60,000 bases of DNA. It comes from Owenia fusiformis (Eukaryota > Annelida > Polychaeta > Sabellida > Oweniidae). Below the pieces are notes generated by a model. That model was not told where the DNA came from and searched no databases. It saw only the letters and a program-made list of their open reading frames with translations. Each line of letters begins with the position of its first letter. The first letter of the stretch is position 1. The position numbers and the translations under genes are program-made. Shown one piece after another: positions 46,701 through 55,426 of the stretch. The stretch spans positions 36,058,166 to 36,118,165 of the forward strand of contig CAIIXF020000011.1 of NCBI GenBank assembly GCA_903813345.2, given 5' to 3'.

Positions 46701-49700
46701 ATCCCACAGAGCCTATCTGGTATTTGAAAGTCTTCTATATAATAGGTGCACCTAACATATGCTCATTTATTCATACAAAACAATCAAATATATACTTACA
46801 AGTGAAAATTGCAGACAGATGGCAGAGACTGGCACAGAAATCAAAATTTAAAATATGTGGCTTCTCAAACTTCCTGTATGAGTCATAGAATGTGTGACGT
46901 CATAGGTCAAAAGTTCAAAGGGATTTCCCAGGGATTTCCCTAAGATGTCAAACTCAATTGAAGAAATCACATTCAAACATGACCGTGCTCTATTCGAATT
47001 TCTCAACCAATCAGAATGCAGCATAGCCAATATAGAACGTTCTCTAATTCTCCATAGATGCACGACCATGCTCTATTCAATCTGCAATTTGCATTGTTTT
47101 GAGTGACGTCACATCTCAGCTGCACATCTGGGGCTCTGTCCGGGGATACCTGTTCTTTTTTACAGAATCTTGACAGCATGCGTATTCTTCCTTCATGCCC
47201 GTTCCACAGACACGGCTTTTACTAATTTTTTATGTTTGAATCGGAATAAATAATGATAGGCCATTCAATATGGTGAAATTCAGCACTCGTTGGACAGAAT
47301 GTTAGTACAAATGCACTCACCTTCGGTTCGTGCTTTGTACAACATTCTGTCCAACTCGTGCTGAATTTCACCATATTGAATGGCCTATCATTATTTATTC
47401 CTTAAATAATGAATGTTATTTATAATAAAATATTTCAAACTCTAAATAAGTAATATCAATATTGCTTAAATCAATCAATAATAATAGTCAGAAAAAATAT
47501 AAGTTTTGTTAGTGCTAAATCAGCACTAACTTAGCACTAAATTAGCACTGCTAAGTTAGTGCTGATTTCGCACTTACTGAGGTTTGTACTGATTTGGTAC
47601 TGATTTATTAGCGCTAATTCCACACAAACTTTATTTGTACCAATTCAGTACCAAATCAGCGCTAAATTAGCGCGAAAAAAGATTAGCGCTGATTTAGCAT
47701 GGAGTTATTTTGGCAGTGTAAATAATAAGAACAATAATACCTGGTTTTCTCATACTGGGCCTCCCGTTTTGAAAACACAAAATTAATGCCTTTTGATAAA
47801 AGTGGCCTTTGTAATCAAACATCAGTAACAAAACATAAAATACCCTTGACCCTCTATTATAACAGAATATATTATGATATAATATATTTATCATTTTCAA
47901 AGTCAAAAACAGCGCTGTACAGTACTGTTTTTACAGCGCTGTACAGCGCTGTTTATCTTACAGCGCTGTACAGTACTGTTTTTACAGCGCTGTACAGTAC
48001 TGTTTTAAACAGCGCTGTACAGTACTGTTTTTACAGCGCTGTACAGTACTGTTTTGGAAAACAGCGCTGTACAGCACTGTTTTTACAGCGCTGTACAGTA
48101 CTGTTTCAAAAACAGCGCTGTACAGTACAGTTTGAGATTGGCTGTGTACCAGCCTCAATGCTTGACTTCATCTCTCATGTCTCTTGTTTCCCTTCATACA
48201 ATGTAACTCATGCATTGTTTGGCTTAAAAAGTGGTTTCACCTGAAACATACTCTGATATTATGAGGCATATTCTGTAATCTGAGCACATCAGATGAGAGG
48301 AGTTTTAACTGTCAATAAGCGTGATAGTATCATGTAATTATTTACCTTAATGTCAATACATTACATAATAGGTATTGTATTTAACAGCAGATATTAGAAC
48401 AGGCACATTTACACAAGTTTAATGACCCAAATTAGATGACATATGAGCTGGGATGAAAGATCTCAAAAGTCTTCAATTTTGGGCTCTCCTGGATCGCCAA
48501 ATAAAGCTCATTATATCATGGCATCTCAGGGCTGAGAAGAAATGAGATGTCATGGTTTATCATGATGATTGAAGCAAAAACTGTGATACACGCCTAACCA
48601 TCGACAACGTACACTGACGTACAATGACAAAATATACGGATGTACAGTTTAGCTGTACGTCGTCATGTATTAACGATTTGAAGCAAAACGTTGATGTAGG
48701 TTTTAAAAAATTATCTCAGGAATAAGATGGAGTATTTCTTGTTTAATTCCATGTGCATGCTCTGGGCAAGACGTTTAACCTTATAATTACGTTAACAGAT
48801 TCTTGAGCAATGCTCGAGTTTTTTATCAGTAATTCCACCCACATAATTGACCGATTTGAAAATGTTGGTTATGTTCACATTTTCAAATAATAATTATTTC
48901 TTAGATCATCTTGGTCCAGTACTTCCTCCACCCCCTCAAGGTGATGCTCTTGCCGATGACCTCGAAATCCGTCAAAATGATATTGCAGCCAATGACCGTC
49001 GACCCCCTCAAGATGAACTTGCTGCTGATGAACCCCAGTCTCGACAGCAAGTCCCAGGTAATTTGTATCAACTGCCAAACCATTATTTCAACGTTTTACA
49101 TCAATCAAAAATATTTAAATTCTCAAATAACGTTTGTGGTGTTCCCCAGGGTTCAGTCATGGCCAACGTGTGTTCCTTATCTCTCTTCTTGTCTACTCCA
49201 GCATCAGATCCAATGGTGTATAGAACAGTCAAACATATAACATCAAAGAGTAATAAGAACTTATTGTATGTTCTTTGACATTGCCTTGATCTGGTTTTAG
49301 TTGACTGTAGTATCAATCTAAATTGTCCATCTTCTGCCCCTTTCTGCTATGGAGGTGCATGCCATATTTGCAACGTCACAAATCATGATGGATGTGAAGA
49401 CCCTGAGAAACCGATCTGCAAATTGAATGACGTCACAAACTGGCTTGAGTGTGGTGAGATATTTGTTTCTGGCTATAATTTCATTTGGTTTGTACTTCTT
49501 TATGTATATAGAGTACAAGTAAGTACTGATGAACTGATTACCACATATTCTATGGATTCAGTATATTCTCTATACTCATATTGAACCATGGTTGATCCGA
49601 TGTAATCTTTTGCAATATTAACTGTTCTCAGTGACTATAGCATTGCTTGCAATTTTAGGTAATTATGGCTATACAAGGGGCGATCCATATATTCTGATAA

Positions 49701-52576
49701 AAATGCTCTCAGTTTGTGATATTTTCACATATCCCTCTCATTTTTTCAGAAAATGTAGATTATGTAATTACATATACAATGCTAAAATATTATAGCTATA
49801 TCTTAAATCATCAATGAGATAAGGTTGCCATGGTATACATGTTTGAAGACCCTGTACTTGTATAACAATTCTGTCATACTTTTACCAAAACATGTAGACT
49901 GCTTGAAAAAACATTTTGTAGGTGATCCACATTTTGTTGAGAGTATTACTGGAAGTGACATACCCGTCTGCTATACGTTGTTTGGAAGAGCTGGACAACA
50001 TTACAAGCTCTTAGAATATGAAACCACAAGTAGGTCAAATACAATATTTTGTAATTGATCTTCAAACTTGTAATCAGTTTTTAAAATCATTTTATACATC
50101 TTTCTTGAATATATGTTTTAGGCATCACTGGGACTTTTGCAGACTCCAAGACCCCAAATTTGGCTCATTATCTTGGTGCTCTAACAATAACAGCAGGTAC
50201 AGAGTAGGACTTTCTATCAATCATTCTAATATAAGTGACCCCAAATTTGGCTCATTATCTTGGTGCTCTAACAATAACAGCAGGTAGAGAGTAGGACTTT
50301 CTATCAACCATTCTAATATAAGTGACCCCAAATTTGGCCCATTATCTTGGTGCTCTAACAATAACATCAGGTACAGAGTAGGACTTTCTATCAATCATTC
50401 TAATATGATAAGTGACCCCTAATTTGGCTCATTATCTTGGTGCTCTAACAATAACAGCAGGTACAGAGAAGGACTTTCTATCAATCATTCTAATATAAGT
50501 GACCCCTAATTTGGCTCATTATCTTGGTGCTCTAACAATAACAGCAGGTACAGAGTAGGACTTTCTATCAATCATTCTAATATAAGTGACCCCTAATTTG
50601 GCTCATTATCTTGGTGCTCTAACAATAACAGCAGGTAGAGAGTAGGACTTTCTATCAACCATTCTAATATAAGTGACCCCAAATTTGGCCCATTATCTTG
50701 GTGCTCTAACAATAACATCAGGTACAGAGTAGGACTTTCTATCAATCATTCTAATATGATAAGTGACCCCTAATTTGGCTCATTATCTTGGTGCTCTAAC
50801 AATAACAGCAGGTACAGAGAAGGACTTTCTATCAATCATTCTAATATAAGTGACCCCTAATTTGGCTCATTATCTTGGTGCTCTAACAATAACAGCAGGT
50901 AGAGAGTAGGACTTTCTATCAACCATTCTAATATAAGTGACCCCAAATTTGGCCCATTATCTTGGTGCTCTAACAATAACATCAGGTACAGAGTAGGACT
51001 TTCTATCAATCATTCTAATATGATAAGTGACCCCTAATTTGGCTCATTATCTTGGTGCTCTAACAATAACAGCAGGTACAGAGAAGGACTTTCTATCAAT
51101 CATTCTAATATAAGTGACCCCTAATTTGGCTCATTATCTTGGTGCTCTAACAATAACAGCAGGTAGAGAGTAGGACTTTCTATCAACCATTCTAATATAA
51201 GTGACCCCTAATTTGGCTCATTATCTTGGTGCTCTAACAATAACAGCAGGTAGAGAGTAGGACTTTCTATCAATCATTCTAATATAAGTGACCCCTAATT
51301 TGGCTCATTATCTTGGTGCTCTAACAATAACAGCAGGTAGAGAGTAGGACTTTCTATCAATCATTCTAATATAAGTGACCCCTAATTTGGCTCATTATCT
51401 TGGTGCTCTAACAATAACAGCAGGTACAGAGTAGGACTTTCTATCAACCATTCTAATATGATACGTGACGTCATAATAACTAGAACAATTGATTTACTGG
51501 TCTATATTGGAGTATGTATGACCACTAATATTCATAAATGCAAATATTTGTTTTTTCTTGTCTGTTTATCATATTAGAATCGTAACAAACACGTCATGAT
51601 TTATGTCAAAAATATGACCTCAAATTTTATTCTGGCCATTGCCAAAGACCTCAATCGCTACACGATTTCAGTCTTTTAACATTGAACAGAATAAATTTTT
51701 CCAATAATGTAATCTATACCCAGGCCTTCCTTGTATGTAATAAAGTGTTATAATTTACAGGTGGTGATGTAATTCATTTTACTGGTCACCATATTGAGAT
51801 TAATGGAGAGGAGCATGAATGGGAAGTAGCTCCTTCTGTGGGCCTTGAGAGGGGAAATGCAGAAGTGATCTTCATCAACAAACGACAGGTTAGTACAACA
51901 TTACATTAAGTGAAAATATAAGTGTAGAAATAAAAATATTGATGAGGGAAATGATGATGTGATCTTCAACGACAAAATAGAGGTGAGTAAAATATTATAT
52001 TTAGTAAAAATATAGGCCTAAATCAAGTGCAGATAAATCAAAATATATTTTTGAAAATGATGTTTTTACTATTTCAGGTAACTTTTGTATCTGCTGTGTC
52101 TGGTATAGAAGTTGCAATTTCAAGACGAGGAAGCGAGATGGGTCAAAATTCAAGACTAGACTTAACATTCACTGTTCCCGTAAATATATCAGGAGCTAAA
52201 GGAATTATGGGTATAATTTGTTTTAAATGAATAGTACATGTACATTAAGGGTCCTGTGAAATTAAAGAATTATAGAATGAATATAGTGTTGCCCTAATAA
52301 TATTATCTATTTTAGACTAATATGAGGTGGTTTAATATAAAGTGATGAATAATGTGACTTGCAGGTGATATGAAGAGTGGTACTGTGACATCTAAAGATG
52401 ACTTGAAAGGAACACTGACAATCGCTGATGCAACTGCAAATGTTCACATTGATGATGTTAAGTATGGAGGCTCAGATGCAAAGTGCTGGAAGTTAAATGG
52501 CTACCAATCTGATGTCCATCATAAACTTCTAGCTGATAACCTAATTATGCCAGATAGAAATGATGTCAGTGCATAA
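37661..52576 (+). CDS. Secreted C-type-lectin-like / ITIH C-terminal-like domain protein
   Basis: Coding exons: 37661-37706, 38745-38872, about 39703-39912, 40267-40368, 40719-40880, 48905-49057, 49301-49453, 49922-50029, 50122-50196, 51761-51888, 52078-52210, 52365-52576; about 535 aa. In order: signal peptide (MRLFYIGLILCLSTV), a short Cys-rich segment, a C-type-lectin-like domain (TWQEAMDFCRGKGGEL, FWSAGG, MNWAAI, MFICQTQC), a Pro/Asp linker, an eight-Cys module, and a domain of about 218 residues starting GDPHF and ending SDAKCWKLNGYQ, IMPDRN. The last part resembles the C-terminal domain of inter-alpha-trypsin inhibitor heavy chains. Expected to be extracellular; ligand unknown. Most introns are phase 1. 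The joint between the second and third exons does not keep phase by my reading, so a small exon or another acceptor is missing there. Confidence 0.8.
37954..38699. mobile_element. Mariner-like long-TIR element, TA duplication
   Basis: GAGGGGTGATCCAAAAGTCT near the left end and AGACTTTTGGATCACCCCTC at the right are inverted copies. The element is flanked by TA at 37952-37953 and 38700-38701. The CGAGGGGTGATCC type of end is common in mariner relatives. It lies in the first intron of the lectin-ITIH gene and contains a second element. Confidence 0.8.
38119..38532. mobile_element. Inverted-repeat element nested in 37954-38699
   Basis: GGACCCTGCCACCCGGAACG on the left and CGTTCCGGGTGGCAGGGTCC-like sequence on the right (TGTTCCGGGTGGCAGGGTCC) are inverted copies. 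The interior minus frame of 81 codons has no recognised domain. Confidence 0.6.
38745..38872 (+). CDS. Lectin-ITIH gene exon 2, Cys-rich
   Basis: Completes Val (G|TT), then KSEDFVTPCNEGIPRTCTCK to CTKGCLHN, with five Cys. The acceptor is GATTTCAG and the donor GTAAGT, phase 0. Confidence 0.72.
39415..39685. mobile_element. Small hAT-type MITE candidate
   Basis: CAGGGGCGGATCTGG near the left end and CCAGATCCGCCAGTG near the right are imperfect inverted copies of a type common among hAT MITEs. Runs of G (39441-39450) and C (39661-39670) lie inside. I could not define an 8-bp target duplication. It sits just before the third exon and may have disturbed the splice region. Confidence 0.5.
39703..39912 (+). 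CDS. Lectin-ITIH gene exon 3, start of C-type-lectin-like domain
   Basis: The open frame encodes ITWQEAMDFCRGKGGELVRW and CYDDIEGWLNCK, the first half of a C-type-lectin fold. The donor AAA G|GTATTA (phase 1) fits the next exon. The 5' border is uncertain: TTTCAG before 39703 gives a phase that does not match exon 2. Confidence 0.6.
40267..40368 (+). CDS. Lectin-ITIH gene exon 4
   Basis: GYTDSKRFWSAGGIAVELDK to MNWAAI, containing the FWxxGG core of the lectin fold. ACATCAG acceptor, GTAAGT donor, phase 1 on both sides. Confidence 0.8.
40719..40880 (+). CDS. Lectin-ITIH gene exon 5, end of lectin-like domain
   Basis: ADGQVQYFETDPTMGDVNIT to KMFICQTQC, the closing Cys pair of the domain. No EPN/QPD-WND calcium-site motif is seen, so sugar binding cannot be assumed. 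ACTTTCAG acceptor, GTAATG donor. Confidence 0.8.
40930..41075 (+). repeat. Palindromic ACAGCGCTGT array, locus 1
   Basis: ACAGCGCTGTACAGCGCTGT recurs at least five times. Each decamer is its own reverse complement, so a single strand folds into hairpins. It begins about 50 bases after exon 5 of the lectin-ITIH gene. Confidence 0.88.
41076..44581 (+). repeat. Repeat-rich interior of the 8-kb lectin-ITIH intron
   Basis: No gene. From about 41825 to 43735 a degenerate block recurs with CTAGGTCAAAATCTAGGTCA and TTTTTCCTTATTTTTGCG at about 42460, 42935 and 43550. The block opens with a hairpin (GACTCCAGATTGAAAATCTGGAGTC, about 41828) and ends with AAATCTGGAGTC (about 43715), suggesting one composite element. 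A GTCC microsatellite lies at 43975-44005 and an AAAATGGC-rich stretch at 44100-44290. Confidence 0.6.
44582..45198. mobile_element. PIF/Harbinger-like MITE with TTA duplication
   Basis: The 617-bp element has ends ACATGGGGGTCATTAACAGA and TCTGTTAATGACCCCATGT, inverted copies with one extra G. It is flanked by TTA (44579-44581 and 45199-45201), the usual target of PIF/Harbinger elements. The interior is rich in AAAGTTACGAATTCG-type palindromes. No transposase is encoded. Confidence 0.82.
45225..46155 (+). repeat. 40-bp minisatellite with CATGGTGATAT motif
   Basis: The unit CATGGTGATATGAAATGAAC plus ATGGTGATATAACATGGGAG repeats about 23 times, next to the right end of the MITE at 45198. Some copies carry GACATGGACATGGTGATGT, recurring every third or fourth unit, which indicates higher-order duplication. 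Long frames across it are repeat artefacts. Confidence 0.93.
46156..46972 (+). other. Lectin-ITIH intron interior, nothing recognised
   Basis: AT-rich sequence without a supported gene or repeat. Confidence 0.5.
46973..47408. repeat. Dispersed repeat with long hairpin, copy 2
   Basis: Closely matches 12195-12606. Here the hairpin arms are better preserved: TAATGATAGGCCATTCAATA near 47253 pairs with TATTGAATGGCCTATCATTA near 47373. Confidence 0.78.
47510..47705 (+). repeat. Palindromic AGTGCTAA/TTAGCACT cluster
   Basis: Repeated AGTGCTAAATCAGCACTAAC-type words, in both orientations, make a dense self-complementary cluster. Related words (AGTGCTAAATTAACTAGTGC) lie near 7450. Confidence 0.65.
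47905..48135 (+). repeat. Palindromic ACAGCGCTGT array, locus 2
   Basis: ACAGCGCTGTACAGTACTGT recurs about eight times in the same intron as the array at 40930-41075, here mostly in the ACAGTACTGT-containing variant. Confidence 0.88.
48136..48904 (+). other. End of the 8-kb lectin-ITIH intron, nothing recognised
   Basis: AT-rich sequence up to the TTTCTTAG acceptor; no gene or repeat stands out. Confidence 0.5.
48905..49057 (+). CDS. Lectin-ITIH gene exon 6, Pro/Asp-rich linker
   Basis: DHLGPVLPPPPQGDALADDL to RRPPQDELAADEPQSRQQVP. It contains an imperfect internal repeat (PPPQGDALADD / RRPPQDELAAD). Low complexity and phase 1 on both sides suggest a flexible linker joining two folded parts. 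Confidence 0.72.
49301..49453 (+). CDS. Lectin-ITIH gene exon 7, eight-Cys module
   Basis: VDCSINLNCPSSAPFCYGGA then CHIC, GCEDPEKPIC and WLEC. Eight Cys in 51 residues suggest four disulfides, but the spacing does not let me name a family. TTTTAG acceptor, GTGAGA donor, phase 1 on both sides. Confidence 0.78.
49922..50029 (+). CDS. Lectin-ITIH gene exon 8, GDPHF start of ITIH-like domain
   Basis: GDPHFVESITGSDIPVCYTL to LLEYETT. GDPHF followed by a Cys some 12-16 residues on is how the C-terminal domain of ITI heavy chains begins. Phase 1 on both sides. Confidence 0.82.
50122..50196 (+). CDS. Lectin-ITIH gene exon 9
   Basis: ITGTFADSKTPNLAHYLGAL then TITA, donor GCA G|GTACAG. The last 45 bases of this exon and the first 42 of the intron form the unit of the array that follows. 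Confidence 0.85.
50152..51470 (+). repeat. About 87-bp minisatellite duplicating the exon 9 donor
   Basis: About 15 tandem copies of a unit made of 45 exonic bases (CCCCAAATTTGGCTCATTAT to ACAATAACAGCAG), the donor and 42 intronic bases (GTACAGAGTAGGACTTTCTA and onward). The first copy is the true junction. The donor keeps CAG|GTACAG or becomes CAG|GTAGAG. Many copies have CCCCTAATTT for CCCCAAATTT. A three-unit set with GGCCCATT, ACATCAGG and ATGATAAGTG recurs, so larger blocks were duplicated again. Reading past any donor meets TAG at GAG TAG. Confidence 0.96.
51761..51888 (+). CDS. Lectin-ITIH gene exon 10
   Basis: GGDVIHFTGHHIEINGEEHE to VIFINKRQ, a beta-rich stretch typical of the ITIH C-terminal domain. 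ATTTACAG acceptor, GTTAGT donor, phase 0 out. Confidence 0.84.
51936..52035 (+). pseudogene. Decayed copy of exon 10 3' end and donor
   Basis: GATGAGGGAAATGATGATGTGATCTTCAACGAC-type sequence (51936-51982) followed by GTGAGTAAAATATTA resembles the end of exon 10 (GAGGGGAAATGCAGAAGTGA to the donor at 51889) and its intron (GTTAGTACAACATTA). The offset is about 94 bp and the copy has indels. Confidence 0.6.
52078..52210 (+). CDS. Lectin-ITIH gene exon 11
   Basis: VTFVSAVSGIEVAISRRGSE to GAKGIM, ending G|GTATAA, phase 1. The acceptor is ATTTCAG. Confidence 0.82.
52365..52576 (+). CDS. Lectin-ITIH gene exon 12, C-terminus
   Basis: GDMKSGTVTSKDDLKGTLTI to SDAKCWKLNGYQSDVHHKLL and IMPDRNDVSA, then TAA. 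ITI heavy chains end with a comparable CW...D...VPD pattern, which supports the domain call. Confidence 0.84.
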
Positions 52577-52632
52577 CATAGCAATGATGTCAGTGCATAA
52601 CATAGCTATGATGTCAGTGCATAACAAAGAGA
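52560..52632 (+). repeat. 24-bp triple repeat spanning the stop codon
   Basis: ATGATGTCAGTGCATAACAT plus AGCA occurs three times (52560, 52584, 52608). The first copy holds the last codons and the TAA stop; the others lie in the 3' UTR and repeat the stop in frame. Confidence 0.88.
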
Positions 52633-52715
52633 GATGCTTGGCAGGACTGGTCCACATATGCTACAGCGCATATTAAATCTGATTTTGAACAACAAATTAC
52701 ATTCAAATAATATAT

Positions 52716-52721
52716 AATAAA
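52716..52721 (+). promoter_or_regulatory. Polyadenylation signal of the lectin-ITIH gene
   Basis: AATAAA lies 140 bases after the stop codon; another is present about 115 bases further on. Confidence 0.55.
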
Positions 52722-53229
52722 ACACATGTTTGGTTGATTGCATATCTATCTCCTTTTTGAAATTGGTTAGGCAGAAATGGTTATACGAAATGTTGGCTAT
52801 GAAATATGCCACTGCTTCATTAGTGATGACATAATAAAATTGTCAAATAATCAATGTTAATCAATTTCATTTTACCATAGGCCTAGCCCTATATATTTAT
52901 TAGAGATTATTAAACAAATCATACGTTGATAACTTGATAGTATGACAGTCAATTACAAACACCCTAAATTTATGAATGGCTTCCAATGTGTGCATTTTAA
53001 CATGGTTCTGCTATCTTACACGATGCAAACAAAATACTAGCAACCAAATTTTCTTGTAACAAAGCTCTGGGCATCTAAATACTTAATTTTGACATGATTT
53101 CCAAATTCAATTCCAAACAAATTAAATATCCATGGGCATCATTTTAAAAGTACATTGAACATCACACCCCATGGGTATTATTTCAAGACAATCTAGAACA
53201 AATCTGATATTCAATGACACAAATACTAT

Positions 53230-54185
53230 CTTAAATGTACATGTACAGACAAGTTTTCTTGAACAATAAATGTACAAACATGTTTTCTTAAACAATACAT
53301 GTACAGACATGTTTTCTTAAACAATACATGTACAGACATGTTTTCTTAAACAATACATGTACAGACATGTTTTCTTAAACAATACATGTACAGACATGTT
53401 TTCTTAAACAATACATGTACAGACATGTTTTCTTAAACAATACATTGACAGACATGTTTTCTTAAACAATAAATGTACGGACATGTTTTCTTAAACAATA
53501 AATGTACGGACATGTTTTCTTAAACAATAAATGTACGGACATGTTTTCTTTAACAATACATGTACAGACATGTTTTCTTGAACAATACATGTACAGACAT
53601 GTTTTCTTGAACAATACATGTACAGACATGTTTTCTTAAACAATAAATGTACGGACATGTTTTCTTGAACAATACATGTACAGACATGTTTTCTTAAACA
53701 ATACACGTACAGACATGTTTTCTTAAACAATAAATGTACGGACATGTTTTCTTAAACAATAATGTACGGACATGTTTTCTTGAACAATACATGTACAGAC
53801 ATGCTTTCTTAAACAATACACGTACAGACATGTTTTCTTAAACAATAAATGTACGGACATGTTTTCTTAAACAATAAATGTACGGACATGTTTTCTTAAA
53901 CAATAAATGTACGGACATGTTTTCTTGAACAATACATGTACAGACATGTTTTCTTAAACAATACACGTACAGACATATTTTCTTGAACAATAAATGTACG
54001 GACATGTTTTCTTAAACAATACATGAACAGACATGTTTTCTTAAACAATACATGTACAGACATGTTTTCTTGAACAATACATGTACAGACATGTTTTCTT
54101 AAACAATTCATTTACAGACATGTTTTCTAAAACAATACATGTTTTCTGAGACAATTCATGTACAGACATGTTTTCTTGAACAATC
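53230..54185 (+). repeat. 30-bp minisatellite with ACATGTACAGACATG motif
   Basis: The unit ACAATACATGTACAGACATG plus TTTTCTTAA repeats about 32 times, with AAATGTACGG and TTGAAC variants. It lies between the two convergent 3' ends (lectin-ITIH plus strand, USP16-type minus strand). ACATGT and GTACAT are palindromic. Confidence 0.93.
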
Positions 54186-55078
54186 AAATAATAAGGTCTG
54201 AGACAATGAAACATAATGTTAACAGAGTAATATTGTTTATCTTTAAAACAAAACAAATAAACAGAAACATTTTCTTTGCCTAAGAAATTACAAGAACAAA
54301 ATGGTTGTTATAGTTACAATGAACATTGTTTTTAGCAAAAACACGTCTCATATGTACATCAACAGGAAATAATTGAATTCTGCAGTGAAAGATAACAATG
54401 ATATAACATATCCTAAGATATTTTAACTAAAGCCTTTTAATTCATATTTCTCAATCAATGACCTAATACATGATATGCAGTGAAAACTGGTTACATTGGC
54501 CAGAAGGTTCTGTCCCCACATAATAATCAAATATACAATTATAAAAATAGTTTATTCAATTTGTAAATGTGTCAGCAATTCACTCATTATGATCGTATAT
54601 TTAAAACCCAAAACCATAAAGTTATATGAGGTATGCTGAAAGCCAGTTAACTAAATCATATGTCAAAATATTGACCTGTTGCCATAGCATATAATCTTAT
54701 ATACTTAACAATTCATTAGTCTCATAGAAATGTAAAAACATTATCAATATGTTTTTTCAGATGCAGTATATGTGTCATAAATACATAAATCCTTGAGAAA
54801 ATTTATTTTAAGAGTAGCAAATCCCACTGAACAAAACATTTTATATCAAATCACCTAAAAACTTTGAACCAAATTCATCAAATGCTATTTGAGTCATAAC
54901 CCAGACAGACAAAAAGATCAATGGATGGACTTCTTAATATTTCAAACTTTGTTCAATGGGATAATAATATTTCAACACCAAAATATAACAAGGGTTCCAT
55001 GACTATGAAAATTTGGACCTATAATCCTTGATATTGCAATACCTTCATTAAATTATACTACATGTCAATAGCACTGGG
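54186..55078 (-). other. 3' flank of the USP16-type gene
   Basis: AT-rich. Minus-strand AATAAA hexamers at 54807-54802 and 54556-54551 are candidate polyadenylation signals, about 270 and 520 bases after the stop. Confidence 0.5.
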
Positions 55079-55426
55079 TCAATATATTCTTTCATAGAAT
55101 AAGATATAAGCCTGACACCTGAGTACTGCTGATTCATTTGTTTCTCTCACACTTGAATCGCTCACGTAATACCATTTGCCGGATGATGGTTCAATTGTCT
55201 GTTCGTCTTCCTGTTCACCATCAATGCTACTCAACTGATGTATCAGGGTATAGATTTTTTCAAGGTTAATCTCATTGATACTGGTATGTTGTAGAAAGTG
55301 CTTTATTCTCGGATTTGGTTGACGCATTTTCACATAGGCAGTGTAATGGCCACCAGACAACCGCCCACTGTGTTCAACAACACCATATAAGGAATAGAGG
55401 ACCTTCTTCTGGCCTGGTTGCACACC
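55079..55426 (-). CDS. USP16: USP16-type last exon with catalytic His
   Basis: Starts GVQPGQKKVLYSLYGVVEHS after ATTCTAG. It contains GGHYTAYV (catalytic His), a variable insert of about 40 residues, WYYVSDSSV (probable third catalytic Asp) and AYILFYERIY before TGA. Confidence 0.93.
   Translation of the reverse strand, partial: GVQPGQKKVLYSLYGVVEHSGRLSGGHYTAYVKMRQPNPRIKHFLQHTSINEINLEKIYTLIHQLSSIDGEQEDEQTIEPSSGKWYYVSDSSVRETNESAVLRCQAYILFYERIY

Noticed and set aside
47786-48244. 152-codon plus frame
   Set aside because: The middle is the ACAGCGCTGT array in translation and the ends show no domain.
49101-49280. GVPQGSVMANVCSLSLFL as a reverse transcriptase fragment
   Set aside because: The first residues resemble an RT motif, but nothing before or after matches and it lies in a short intron between two firm exons; probably chance.
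53230-54185. CRISPR-like direct repeats
   Set aside because: The units are contiguous without unique spacers, in an animal nuclear gene setting; this is a minisatellite. The same applies to the other arrays.
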